DNA from: Adiantum capillus-veneris
Taxonomy: Eukaryota > Streptophyta > Polypodiopsida > Polypodiales > Pteridaceae
Direction: 5' to 3'
Length of the DNA stretch: 53,500 nt
NCBI GenBank assembly: GCA_014529385.2
Contig: CM043962.1
Coordinates: 89,300,180-89,353,679, forward strand
The notes below the pieces were generated by a model. It searched no databases and had not been told where the DNA came from. It was given only the letters and a program-made list of their open reading frames with translations. Positions 23,400 through 34,529 of this stretch are shown piece after piece. Within the stretch, counting starts at the first letter, position 1. Each line of letters begins with the position of its first letter. Both the position numbers and the translations under genes were made by a program.

Positions 23400-25280
23400 A
23401 ATGTCGATTGAAGATGAGCAAAAGCTCAACTTCTCCTTATTGACCACCTTTCTAAACATGTCTGCAGGATTTTCACTTGTATGCACATTTCCTAGCTTTA
23501 GCTTACCCTCTTCCAAAAGAGTGTGTATGAAGTGATATCTCACCTCAATGTGCTTGGTCCTTCAATGAAATGTTGAGTTCTTTGCAAGATGGGTAGCACT
23601 TTGGCTATCACTGTACAAGACACATTGTCTTGTTTGAATCCAAGCTCTTCCAAGAATCTGTGAAGCCACAACATTTCTTTGCTTGCCTCCGTCATTGCTA
23701 CATACTCTTCTTCCGTGGTAGAAATTGAGACCACTTTCTGCAGCTTTGAAACCCAACTTATTGTTGTGCCTCCAACTGTGAAGACATAGCTAGTAGTGCT
23801 CCTTCGAGTATCTTTGTCAATTGTCATATCTGCATCAGCATACCCTTGCAAGAAAATATTAGTGCCTCCAAAATACAAAGCATTTTTTGTTTTCCCCTTT
23901 AGCTACCTAAGTATCTAGTTCATAGATTCACAGTGCTCTTTACATGGGTTGTCCATGAACCTACTTACAACTCCCACTACAAGTGCAATGTTTGGCCTTG
24001 TCCAAACCATAGCATACATAAGAGAACCTACGGCTGCAACATATGGAACTTTAGACATATAGGCTATCTCTTCTTGTGTCTTTGGACATATATCCTTGGT
24101 TAGTTAATAGTGACCAGCCAAAGGTGTAGAAACCGTTTTTTCATTTTGCATTGCAAACCTTTCTAGTACCTTCTTGATGTAATCCTCTTGAGATAGCTTT
24201 ATTGTCTTCTTCATCCTGTCCCTTGGTATCTTCATACCAAGTATCCTCTTTGCCGCACCTAAATCATTCATTGGAACAGATTTAGACAGCTCCTCTTGCA
24301 TGTCTTTGATGTCCTGCATGTTAGCATTGCAATCAGCATATCATCAACATACAACATTAGGATTCCCATCTCCTAAATTCTTTGTAAAGATGCAGTGATT
24401 TGAGTTGCATCTTGTGAATCCATGATCCAACATCCATCGATCAAACTTCAAGTACCATTGTCTTGATGCTTGATTTAAACCATACAAGCTTTTCCTCAAT
24501 CTGCAAACCATTTTCTCCTTACCTTTTACTTCATACCCCTTTCGTTGAAGCATGTAAATTTCCTCCTCTAAGTCACTATGAGGGAACGCTGTATTTTACA
24601 TCCATTTGCTCAAGATCTAAATCTTGAGTATCCACAAGGCTTAAGACAACAAGCGTAATTAAGTTCATTTTTACAATAGGAGAAAATATTATATTGAAAT
24701 CAATACCTTCCTTTTGAGAAAACCCTTTTACCACAAGCCTAGACTTGTACCTTTTCTTCCCACCTTCTGCTTCCTTCAGCTTATATACCCATTTGTTTTG
24801 AAGTGCCCATTTACCTTTAGGCAACTCAACCAACTCCCATGTTTGGTTGTGATGTAATGAGTCCATCTCCACTTGCATGCTCTTCATCCATTCTTCTTTT
24901 GGATTCTTGATGCATAGATTCTTCGTATGATTCCAGCTCTCTAGAATCTAAGACCAAGAGATGGTTGAAGGATGGAACGAACCTTTCTGGAGGTCTACTT
25001 GCTCTTGTAGATCTTCCGGGAATAGGTTGAGGCTCCTCATTTGGTTGACGTTGTTGCACATTGTCACCGTTTGTAGTCCTTGAGTCTTGACCGTCCTCAA
25101 GCTCCATGTTCTAATCCTTTGTTTCTTTGTTTGTTTTCTTTCCAAGTAATGTTTGTACATATTTTGTTCGTTAAAAAGTACATCCCTACTCCTAAAGATT
25201 TTACCATCTTTAGGATTCCATATGCGATACCCAAAGTCACTTTCTACATAGGCAATAAAGAAACACTTTTTGGACTTTGC
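23400..25280 (-). pseudogene. pol (RT-RH): Copia copy 2 reverse transcriptase and RNase H (broken)
   Basis: In minus sense: linker (25295-24826), RT (24887-24576, 24553-24344), RNase H (24319-24104, 23878-23540). The Trp after QASRQ is intact here (QWYLKFD), unlike copy 1. The YVDD region is shortened: the stretch before it has lost bases near 24362, and the frame change just after YVDD is shared with copy 1. A TAA near 24107 and frame changes near 23890-23930 break the protein again. LYSDS is followed by an intact Gln codon. Confidence 0.87.
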
Positions 25281-25800
25281 ATCTAGCTTTGACATTAGGC
25301 TCCATTGTCGAATTTGAGGCGTTTAATTTTATTGCATGTTTCATTCTCCACAACGGCTTTCCACCTTTCAACCTGGTAGAAGCTTTTTTGTTTGAAGGAT
25401 TTGCATTCCTTTGGCACTCATATGCCCAAGCCGATAGTGCCACACCACACTGTCAACTTGTGTAGTTATTGCATAAGTAAAGTTTACCAACGTTTTCTCC
25501 TTTGGCAACCACCAAAGATCCCTTTGATATCTTCCACTGTTTGTTTCGGAATGCAATGTTGTGACCTTCATAGTCCCACTCTCTTGTAGAGATTAAATTC
25601 TTGCAAAGAGAAGGAATATCCCTAGCATCTTTAAGCTTCCATTCATTTCCGTTAGCAGTTTTGACACGAAGTGTACCTTTACCGACAATTTCACAAGCTT
25701 CATCATCTCCCAAGTATACATACCCAAAATTACCATTGGTGTAATGTTGGAAATGTTGCTTGTGTGGTGTCGCATGGAATGAAGCCTAGGAATCTATTAT
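25281..25800 (-). pseudogene. pol (PR-IN): Copia copy 2 protease and integrase remnant
   Basis: The protease active site reads D-S-stop, where copy 1 has D-A-W; both derive from a site with Gly already changed to Trp. The integrase HYRLGH half of the zinc finger is present (25571-25368). The C-x2-C half and the start of the core are deleted, joining QTKKLLPG to the late core segment with GGKPLW. The DNGA-to-KLDAKSKK deletion junction is the same as in copy 1. The enzyme is inactive. Confidence 0.83.
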
Positions 25801-26633
25801 CTAGGAATTAGACACATTGTCTAATGGGAGAATGAGAGCATCTTGCTCTACTTTACGTGTCACATTGGTCTTGATGATGTCTTGTTGTCTTGAGACTCCG
25901 ACTCTTGCTTCTTCTTTGACAAGCAATCCTTCTTGACGTGGCCTTTCTTCCGTAGTTCAAACATTCAAGAACTGACTTTGTGCGTGACTTGCTCTACCTT
26001 GAGCGATCACGATCCTTTTGGTTTTTGAACCTCTCCTTAGGCCTTCCTCTTGTTTCCTATGCTTCTCCTTCGCATTTCCTCACTTAGGAGAGCACCCACA
26101 ATATCATCAAACTTAAGAGTATTTGTGCCAGAAATAGAGTTACTTACAGCCATCACAAGGTTTTCCCAACTATTTGTTAGAGACGATAGTATAAGGAGAG
26201 CTCGCACTTTGTCATCAAAATTGATTTTCATCGCTCGAAGTTGACTTATATAGGTGTTAAAGTCATTTAGGCGTTCTGGAACTGAACCATTCTCTACCAT
26301 CTTTATATTGAACAAACGCTTCATGAGAAATACCTTATTGGATGCCGATGGTTTCTCATAGAGGCCGTCAAGTGACTTGATCAAGTCCTCCGTGGTCTTT
26401 ATCTCCAAAACATTGAAGGCCACCATTGACACCAAGCTTGACCGGATTGTTTCCAAGGCCTTTTGGTCAAGGACAATCCATGCTTCATCTGCCATCGTTG
26501 CAGGCTTCTTTGCAAGAGTGCCTGGTGGCAAATAGAGGTCCTTCTAGTAGAGATAGTCTTCAATCTGCATCTTCCAATGTTGGTAGTTTTTGACGTTGAA
26601 CTTCTCAATATTGAGCTTCCCTTCCTCCGCCAT
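25801..26633 (-). pseudogene. gag: Copia copy 2 gag (broken)
   Basis: The start is the ATG at 26633-26631. The frame is intact up to the TAG at 26546-26544, which is shared with copy 1, then open again from 26531 to 26037. A net loss of 29 bases near 26057 shifts the frame before the basic linker. The zinc knuckle reads ECLNYGRKGHVKKDC: the first Cys is kept, the second is Tyr as in copy 1. The TAG before the protease is also shared. Confidence 0.88.
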
Positions 26634-26692
26634 CACTCCCACTCAATTCAAGGAATCTTTTCCTTGAGATACTTTTGTTAGAAGAAAACCTT

Positions 26693-26704
26693 GCTCTGAT
26701 ACCA
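26693..26704 (-). other. Copia copy 2 primer-binding site
   Basis: It is identical to the site in copy 1 (TGGTATCAGAGC in element sense), two bases from the 5' LTR edge at 26707. Confidence 0.93.
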
Positions 26705-26706
26705 AC

Positions 26707-27183
26707 TGCTAGGAAATAGGACGTAGCTAAGTAGATAATTGAGTAGATTACTTAATATAGAGAGATAATTTTCACACACGAGAGATTATAAAGTAGAGAA
26801 AGAGAGAGAGACCATACGCGATATACATGGTTCACCCAATGTGGGCTACGTCCACGGGAAAGCAGCCACTCAATGGCTTTAGAACTTCAAACAAGAAGGA
26901 AGTTACAAAAGGATTATGCCCTCTTGGAGCTCCCGCCTTGCTTCACTCTCACCACCTCACATCAACTTCACATGCTTCACAATCCATTTTTGTGTGTAGA
27001 AGAGGCCTCCTTTTATAGGCCAAAAGGGCTGCCCTCTCTCATGAGAGGCAGCCGTGTGTAGTCGCCCTTGTGTTGACAAGTCCAAATCGGACCCTCCAAT
27101 CCACCCATGTGTGGCTGCCCTTGAGAAGACAAGTCCGCTTTTGAGTTCGGACACCGGCCATTGAATTCGTCCATCGGCCACCG
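26707..27183 (-). repeat. Copia copy 2, 5' LTR remnant
   Basis: It matches 5007-5463 of copy 1, including the TATA box (27010-27017). It breaks at about 27183 into LINE ORF1 sequence, so its first 200 or so bases in element sense are missing. Confidence 0.87.
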
Positions 27184-27738
27184 CGTTTTTTGATATCCCC
27201 TTCCCCCGACATCCCTTCTAATGAGCCTTTTTCAGAATCCTTATTGTTAGGCCCCTTGAGTATGCTAGCAAACGAGATGCCTGGCCTGCGAGCTGCAGAT
27301 GCAGTTGCCGCTTTATTCCCGTTCGTACAGATGGGACCGTGAGAGACCCCGCCTTTGAGGGTTTTTACCTCAAATTTGAACCCTTAAGCTGAGGCTATTT
27401 TCTCCCTTGTTTCCTCCAAGGGAAGTTTTTTGATCGAGACAGTTTTGTCCTTTTTCGTGGGTGAAGCTTTTGGCGAATTGGAGCCTGACATTGTCGCATC
27501 ATCCAGTGGTCTAAAGACCGAGCCATCGCCTTCATCCATCGGCACGGCTAGCTCCATCTCGGGTATTTTACCCACCGCTAGCATCTTTGAAAATTTGACA
27601 ATCTCAGGTTCTATTGTCGAGGGATTTGGTTAACAGCCAGACCCTAGGAGCAACAAGGCTTTAAAGCCTTTAAGCAAAAAACCAGGCCTTTAAAAACTTA
27701 ATAATTCCAATCAAAGGCTTTGGTATGGCAAAGGCTAA
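27184..27738 (-). pseudogene. LINE ORF1 5' end fragment
   Basis: It matches 9835-10396 (LINE B): the same N-terminal text and 5' UTR phrase. The start codon is lost (ATG to ATA at about 27615-27613), and a TAA replaces the Gln codon near 27386. It joins a copia LTR on one side and the 16.4-kb repeat on the other; the second junction shows an AAAT microhomology. Confidence 0.83.
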
Positions 27739-27962
27739 ATTTGAAATCTAAAAATTGCACGAGATTCCTCATGAAAAGGCAATATAAAACCAAGGTTTAT
27801 ATTTTTTTAAATTAAAGTTGGATGCTTGAATTGAGAAAGTTGGTCAAAGGCAACATTGAGAACCAATAACTCCATGGTTCTCTGTGAATCACAAGTTAAC
27901 AAGAACCAATAACTCCATGGTTCTCTGTGAATTCAAGTATATTCCAAATTTTTGTCTTTCAT

Positions 27963-28011
<49 letters not shown>

Positions 28012-28354
28012 CCATCTCACGCCTAGCTTCCCTTTGATTTGAATCCAACAGAAGATACCAAAGCTGAAGTGGGTTTAGATTCATGATTAGACTAAACAAT
28101 GGGTTCTTTAAATTTCTATTATTGTGAATAGTTTATCTTGGAACGTATGATGGGTAGTAAGAAGGTAATGCCTGTGTTGCTCAGCTGTCACTTGTGATCT
28201 TCCCCCATGGATGGAAAACGCACCTAAACTCTAGCCTTCTAAAAATCTACAATGTAAAAGATGCCTTAAGTTGGTGACAAGCCCAATCCCATAAAGCTTG
28301 GATGTTGCACCACTGCATTAACATGTTTTGCCCCTCTTCCAATGGATGGTAAAG
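27738..28354. repeat. Second copy of the 16.43-17.1 kb block, with (GA)n tract
   Basis: It matches 16430-17101 in order, including the duplicated CCATGGTTCTCTGTGAAT phrase and an (AG)n tract at 27966-28008. An extra phrase GGGTAGTAAGAAGGTAATGCC (in part, near 28150) is present. The stretch matching about 16997-17075 is missing. Confidence 0.8.
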
Positions 28355-28890
28355 TTGCTCTAGGAATTTCTTTTCTTTTTTTTTCCCCTCAAACTCACAA
28401 TTGTGAGTGAAACTAATAAATTCTTCATAGAGAAATGAACAAAGTAACATCAGCTCGTGTCGAGTATGAAGGGATCACATGATACATCAAAAAGCTACAT
28501 ATGCCCAGACAGAGACGATCAATTACCCGTGATCCCATACACATTGTCAGCGATTTGTAGTCATGTTGACGACAAGAATTGCCGTGTTTCATGCGTCTGA
28601 GTTCTTCCTTTCACCAATGGCAATAATCACTTCTCAATTTTCTTGGATAATCTCTGTGATGCAATAAGTGATCTGTTCCACTCATAAACTAAAGTGAAAC
28701 TAAGTGTAAAAGAGGGACTTCCAATTTTTGGCATCAATAAGCAATATCAAATATTAAATACCAAACTCCACAAGAGGTACCGTGGAGTTTGGGACTAGCC
28801 ATTCTTCTGTGAGATGCTCAAAATTTTTCATTTTCCCTCAACCTATGTCTTGGGCTATGGAGCTTCAACTAACTTGCTCTAGGAATTTCT
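28355..28890 (-). mobile_element. 5'-truncated LINE 3' end with 17-bp target duplication
   Basis: TTGCTCTAGGAATTTCT is repeated at 28355-28371 and 28874-28890. The roughly 500-bp insert, in minus sense, ends with the palindrome ACTCACAATTGTGAGT (28393-28408) and an A-rich tail (T run 28372-28384). The body holds traces of an ORF2 C-terminus (IIQEN-type, followed by stops). A paralogous filled site is at 31667-32206. Confidence 0.85.
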
Positions 28891-29580
28891 CTTTGGCAAG
28901 CCAAAGGTTTACGATTGTTCATGTTGACACAATGCCATGCATACACACTGATCATGTGAGATGTCCCTAGCCGTAACCCATCCTTCTTACTATCACAGAA
29001 TCTAGATCATACTCATACCACAAAACTTATCTCAATGATACGGGTACACAGTGGTTGGCATGTGATAATGCACCTAGCTTCCTGTTACTACATGTTGCAT
29101 GTGTGCACCATATAAATTTGAATGTTATAAACTCCTCTAACTTCATGTTTGTTCACATGTTGGAATCTCAACTAGACTTCCTTTTTGTTTACTTGGGTTA
29201 TGTTTTGTTTTTTTTTTACATAAAGGATGCGAGCATATTTATATTAAAGAAAAAAAAGCAAAGTTACAATGGACTACCACATGGGGTCTAGTTATGTTTT
29301 GTTTATGTACTAGCAAATAAGAGCAATTAGTGCTACATGTTATGACAAATGTCATAAATTTCATATTTAAGGTGTTTGTCTCTTGCGGTTTTCAACTTGT
29401 GTATCCTCTCTGTGTTGACCCAAGGGTACACACAATTTCAAAACAAGCTCAAAACCTTTTTCTTTGCAAATGCCATGAGAACAAAGTGACACATCGATTT
29501 GCATGGAACTCTTCACTAAGTATGCTAAGTATGGAACTCATGCAAACTTTGAAATGTGGTATGTCTTTATATTATTTTTT
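28891..29580. other. Unassigned sequence with an 80-bp retroposed insertion
   Basis: It is shared with 32207-32520 up to about 29330; the rest, to 29580, has no match I can see in the window. It contains no recognisable gene. Confidence 0.5.
29197..29304 (-). mobile_element. 80-bp retroposed fragment with 14-bp target duplication
   Basis: GTTATGTTTTGTTT occurs at 29197-29210 and 29291-29304, and once, without insert, at 32481-32494 in the duplicated segment. The insert, in minus sense, ends in ATGC-TC-GCAT (a small hairpin) and a poly-A tail (T run to 29217). The filled and empty pair is direct evidence of insertion. Confidence 0.87.
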
Positions 29581-31495
29581 TAAATTTCAAAACTCACAAT
29601 TGTGAGTGATTGTATTAGAATTTCATAGAGAAAATTATATACTAACCTCAAGCTCATGCCAAGCCTTGAGGTACTGAAATTACATACGATTCAAGCTAGC
29701 AAACTATTATCAAGAGCACTGTTAAGGGCTCGTCGAATGGCCGGGTCGCCCTGAGCCAATCATCCGAGTTGTGACTTTTACTTATCACATATATAAGCTC
29801 CTGACTTTCTTGTACAATTACTGAGAAGCTAGCCACACAAAGGTCATTACCAAAGACGGGGCAGTTCTTGACCTTCCAGATATTATATAAGAAGAAAAAT
29901 CTAACAATTTGGTTACAAACAAGAAGGGAAGGACTTTAAAATTGTTTCCCCCTTAGACAGAGATCCTTCTTGAAGAAACCTATCTTCCACGTTCTTTGTA
30001 TCCACTTGCACACCTTCCCCGCCATTCCTCTAATAGTCGGACACTCCATGAAAAGGTGGGTGAGGTCTTCGCTAGTCCCTCGGCTGACACCCATCGGCAA
30101 GGCCCCCCATAGCACCTTCCATAGAAACACCTTCATATGTTGGGGCTATTGTGGCCCCCAAATGTTCATCGTGATCATAGCCCAATGGGCTCTCGACCAT
30201 TGTTTTTTCCACTGTTTGTTCAAGGGGGTGAACCAAGCATCCTTGTGCATGAGCCCTTGATAGATGTTCTTGGTGTGAGGTTTAAAGAAGAGGCTACTCT
30301 TGGGTCATTTCCAAGCTTTCCACTCCAAAGTGGATTCCCGAATCGGCATTTGACCGTTGTCCAGGCCTTTGATCGCTCTGCATACAAGCACCTTTTCCAT
30401 GCCATTTAGTTGAAGATGGCCAACTAAAAGTCTAAAGATTTCCAGTCATTGTTGTTTTCATCCCAAAAATGGATCGGCCGCTAGAGTCCTTTATTGTTCA
30501 TTCTTCAAGCAGTTTCCCTCCATAAAGTATTCAGGCTAACTCCAGCTACTTTTGTCAGCCAAAGGGACCAATCTGAGGTGGAGTTTTGAAAGTACCTGAT
30601 TAGTTCCCCCCATTCTAGACCCATGTCGCTCTATTGCACTTTCACACAAACTCTCCCATTGTGCTACCCATTTTGAGACTAGACCACCCCGGGGCTAATA
30701 ATTTTTTGTGCACCTCAATCCTTTTCCATTGACCACCTTCAAAGCAAAGCTTTGACTTGTTAATCATGTCCTTGGTCATGATAGCCTAGGCATGTTCTTG
30801 TTTAGCTATAGAGACCACAAACTTGGCACAGGGAGCCTCAACATGGATAGCAGGGTTGAGGATTTCAAGGCCACCTTGGGTAACTGGACGAGCTATAGTT
30901 TCCCACTTTTCCCACTGCCATGGTGACAAGGCTTTATTGATGTTCTTCCATAAGAATATTTTAACAGATTTCCAAAACTCCCTCCAATTACACTTGGCAA
31001 TTTTGAGGAGAGGGCTGGTGAAGGCAGTGTAAGGGAGCATAAATGAGTTGATCACTTAAAACTTTTATCTGACTCGGGAAGGGAATTTAACACAAATTCT
31101 CACTTCCTCATTTTCTTTTGGATCTTCTCCAAGACCCATTGGAACCTTTGCTTGTGAGTGACGTCCACCCCAATGGTGCAACCAGATGTCGAAAGATCCT
31201 TCCTTTATATACAATCTTCCCTGACAAGTCTGATGGGTCAAATGAGTTGCTGTCCATAAGGGAGATTAGTCTCGACTTCTTGATACTACACTTCGATCCC
31301 AAAGCCACAGAGAATGTATATACGATCTATAGCGCTTTCCTGAGAACCTGAGGGCAGGCTTTCAAGAAAAGGAGTCATCTATGAATATCTTGGCGAGGAG
31401 TTGATCATTGTCAAGCAGGGTTAAACCTTGAATTTGAGATTAAATTTCTCCAAAGATAAAAGAGTTTGTAGCTTTTCATAATCAGACTAATTGTC
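29574..31495 (-). pseudogene. LINE ORF2 3' half with 3' UTR and terminal hairpin
   Basis: It matches 17568-19450 block by block and extends further at its 3' end. From the RT thumb (31308-31108) and GGLEILNP region (31055-30786, open for 89 codons), through stops, to zf-RVT (30136-29936, with MKVFLWKVLWGALP and HLFMECPTIRGM), then about 350 bp of 3' UTR ending with ACTCACAATTGTGAGT (29592-29607) and a T-rich run (29575-29584). The CpG-rich insert of the other copy is absent (site 30001-30005). Confidence 0.85.
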
Positions 31496-31666
31496 ATTCT
31501 ATACAAGATGTTAAAACTAGAATTTGAGTTGGTTATGTAGGCTTTGGAGATAATTTGTTTCATTATTTTAGACATAATTGCCTTTATTGCAACGTAATTT
31601 GTGGCAGCCAAGTATGTGTGTCAACCAAGTTGAGTGGTTTTGCCCCTCTTCCAATAAACGGTAAAG
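31496..31666. other. Junction region
   Basis: 31496-31607 has no match in the window. From about 31611 it matches 17045-17101, including GTCAACCAAGTTGAGT. Confidence 0.5.
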
Positions 31667-32206
31667 TTGCTCTAGGAATTTCTTTTCTTTTCTTTTTCCC
31701 CAAACTCACAATTGTGAGTGAATCTATTTAAATTCTCCATAGAGAAATGTACAAAGTAACATCAAGCTCGTGTTGAGTCTGAAGGGATCACATGATACAT
31801 CAAAAAGCTACATATACCTAGACAGAGACGATCGATTACCCATGGTCCCATACATATTGTCAACGATTTGTAGTCATGTTGACGACAAGAATTGCCATGT
31901 TTCATGCGTCTGAGTTTTTCCTTTCACCAATGGCAATAATCACTTTCCAATTTTCTTGGATAATCTCTACGATGCAATAAGTAATATGTTCCACTCATAG
32001 ACTAAAGTGAAACTAAGTGTAAAAGAGGGGCTTCCAATTTTTGGCATCAATAAGCAATATCAAATATAAAATATCAAACTCCACAAGAGGTGCCATGGAG
32101 TTTGGGATTAGCCATTCTTTTGTGAGATGCTTAAATTTTCCATTTTGCCTCTCTTAACCTATGTCTTGGGCTATGGAGCTTCAACTAGCTTGCTCTAGGA
32201 ATTTCT
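31667..32206 (-). mobile_element. 5'-truncated LINE 3' end, paralogue of 28355-28890
   Basis: The same 17-bp direct repeat (31667-31683 and 32190-32206), the same palindrome (31704-31719) and a T-rich tail are present. The host flanks on both sides also match, so both copies derive from one insertion that was later duplicated. Confidence 0.85.
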
Positions 32207-32606
32207 CTTTGGCAAGCCTGAGGTTTACAATTGTTCATGTTGACGCAATGCCATGCATACACTTTAATCATGTGAGATGTCCCTAGCCATAACCCACCCT
32301 TCTTACTATCCCATTATCTAGATCATACTCATACCACAAAACTTATCTCAATGATACGGGTACACAAGTGGTTGGCTTGCGATAATGCACCTAGCTCCAT
32401 GTTGCATGTGTGCACCATATAAATTTGAATGTTTGTTCACATGTTGGAATTTCAACTAGACGTCCTTTTTGTTCACTTGGGTTATGTTTTGTTTATGTAC
32501 TAGCAAATAAGAGCAAGTAGGCCGTCCCAATTTTGGTTTGGGGGGTGTATTAAAAGGTATCTAAATAGAATCCTCCTTTGAATCAAATGGCAAAAAGGAA
32601 AGATGT

Positions 32607-32611
<5 letters not shown>
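32207..32611. other. Unassigned sequence shared with 28891-29330
   Basis: No gene is seen. It contains the empty site for the 29197-29304 insertion and an internal loss of about 35 bp near 32395 compared with the other copy. From about 32521 it has no match in the window. Confidence 0.5.

Positions 32612-32666
<55 letters not shown>
32612..32666. repeat. (TC)n microsatellite
   Basis: About 27 TC repeats, followed by a second short CT tract at 32737-32752 that abuts the gypsy fragment. Confidence 0.95.
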
Positions 32667-32753
32667 GATTCGGACCTTTCCAGGTGTCTCTCTTGGGGAT
32701 ATTTTTCTCTCTCCCACTCTAGTCTACGAGTGCTCTTTCTCTCTCTCTCTTTC

Positions 32754-33440
32754 GTACACAAAAATAGAGCTTTCAATTGACTTATTGAAAGCTTTTGTAT
32801 GTACAATGGGTATGGTGTTACCCAACTCCTTCGCATCTATATACATATATTTTTCCTTGAACCTAAAGTAGATTTGTCTTTCAGGGAATTTAACATTGGC
32901 AGCCATGCGGTCAAACCATGGTGCCCCTAGGATTACACTCTTGTGCTTGATAGGAGAGATAAAGAAATCCTCCTTGTCCACAGAGCTTTGGACATGGAGA
33001 CTCGATTTCCCAATTAAGGGAGTGATTGAGGCTTCTTGCCCCTTGAAAGCACCATCGGCCGGTAGGACATCTCCCATCTCATAGGCTTGGATGCCTAGCT
33101 TGGTGGCCAACTCTTTCCCCAAGCATGGCATAGAGGATATCCTTTGTGGTGAGCATCCTCTTCTTGGATTTTGACCAAGGTAGCTCTAGGAGGCTCATTT
33201 TGTGTATTCTTATGGGGACAAGCACAATAAGAATGCGCTTGCTCCCCGCACTTGAAACAGCGGTTATCTTTAACGCTCAAGCTCTTCAGGAGAGAGTCTA
33301 TTTTTTTCTTTATAAACTCCCTTCTGCTTAGCTTTGTTGTTGTTGGCCGCTGCCTTTGGGAGACTTTTGGACATGGTCCTTCTGCTTAGGCTCTTATTAC
33401 GGTCCTTGGTCTTGGTGGGCTTAAGATTTCTCTTAGCCCC
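32754..33440 (-). mobile_element. Ty3/gypsy gag-protease fragment, second copy
   Basis: It matches 21355-22042. In minus sense: gag CCHC knuckle (CFKCGEQAHSYCAC near 33255-33210) and protease region (33131-32724, with VILGAPWFDRM). The fragment ends in a CT tract at 32754 and so lacks the RT and RNase H parts of the other copy. At 33440 it is fused to LINE ORF1 at the same point as its paralogue. Confidence 0.85.
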
Positions 33441-34388
33441 TTGTTTTGCTCAGTGAGATTGAAAGAGGCCTCCGATGTGGAAAAGATCCTTCACAAAGGG
33501 CCCCTAGTATTTAATAGGACTACAGTGTGTGTGGTGCCTTGGGAGCTAGTGTTCGACTCAGTTGAATCTTTGCAAGCGTTTCATCCGGTCTGGGTTGAGT
33601 TTGTGGGACTGCCTAGCTGGCTGTGGGATAATCTCAGGATGCTTGCTAGCCAACTGGGCACTCCCTTATTTATACCTAGCAAGAGAGGGTTTGGCAGAAC
33701 CTCAAACAGGGTTTGTATAGGATGGGATGCGTTTAAAATGCCACCTAAAAGCATGGTTATCAATGTCGGAGTTGGGCTTGTTACCATTTCGCTAAACTTT
33801 GGAACATACTTTGGGAGATGTTTTAAATGCAACAAATTTGGTTACTTCGCCAAGGATTGCCACCTGAATTCTAATGGTACTATAGCTTCAGCAGCACAGG
33901 CCCCCAATAAAATGGAATCCCCGATGGGAGGGCTCGAGAAGCAGGGAGACAATAACCAAGGGACAAATACAGGGAAGGATGAAGGAGATATGGTATGTGA
34001 GAAAATGGATACAAAGATGCAGGAAAAGTTGGTGGAAGAATCGATTCCCATACAACGAGCTTCTGAAGGTACAAGCAATAATAATAGGATCATTACTCCC
34101 ACTGCTACCCCCAAATTTATGACAGTGACAACGGCGACGGCTGTCCAAGTCCCTGGTTTGAAAAGAGCCAAAAGAGTGAAGGCAGTGGCAAGAGACTCCA
34201 AAGTGCTACAAGTCATCAGAACACTAGAGGTAAAAGGATCTAAAGTGCTTCGACCGCATGCGGCAGCGCAGAGGGATTTTCCTTCGACTCCAGCGTCCTG
34301 GTCCTTTCGACACCATGGTCCAGGGTGTACTCCAATGGCACTACCGACCACCTATGTGGCTTTTCCCTCCCCCCATTTCTTGATTTAG
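33441..34388 (+). pseudogene. LINE ORF1 fragment with a 315-codon open frame and foreign tail
   Basis: DUF4283 (VWVEFVGLPSWLW) and knuckle CFKCNKFGYFAKDC, with Tyr at the His position, then the hydrophilic tail up to EVKGSK. At 34243 similarity to 22843 stops, and the frame runs on for about 48 residues of unrelated Pro/His-rich sequence to 34388. It has fewer breaks than its paralogue, but the start is only the gypsy/LINE junction and ORF1 is N-terminally truncated, so I regard it as a chance chimeric frame. Confidence 0.75.
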
Positions 34389-34520
34389 CCCCATTGTACA
34401 TATGTTTTTTTTTTCATTGGGAGAGTCTCCCAACATGGTTGTTGTAGCCCTCTCTTGAAGAGGTGATTGTAGCCCTATGGGCACTTTTAGTAATTCTAGA
34501 AGGATCTTTTTTTCGGAAAA
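34244..34520. other. Unmatched segment with T run and perfect hairpin
   Basis: T10 at 34405-34414 is followed by TTGGGAGA-G-TCTCCCAA (34417-34433). This has the same layout as the retroposed 3' ends elsewhere (minus-sense hairpin then poly-A), but I found no flanking direct repeat. Confidence 0.55.
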
Positions 34521-34529
34521 AAAAATGAC

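Larger units (their letters stand above)
23174..27183 (-). mobile_element. Ty1/copia retrotransposon, copy 2 (both LTRs truncated)
   Basis: It is collinear with copy 1 (1193-5463), with the same orientation and domain order. Only about 155 bp of the 3' LTR (23174-23330) and about 477 bp of the 5' LTR (26707-27183) remain, each fused directly to LINE ORF1 sequence. It lacks a further piece of integrase compared with copy 1. Several defects are shared with copy 1, which suggests duplication of an already damaged element. Confidence 0.9.

Noticed and set aside
33842-34351. Minus-strand frame of 169 codons
   Set aside because: It is a shadow of the plus-strand LINE ORF1 fragment; a similar shadow exists at 22442-22960.
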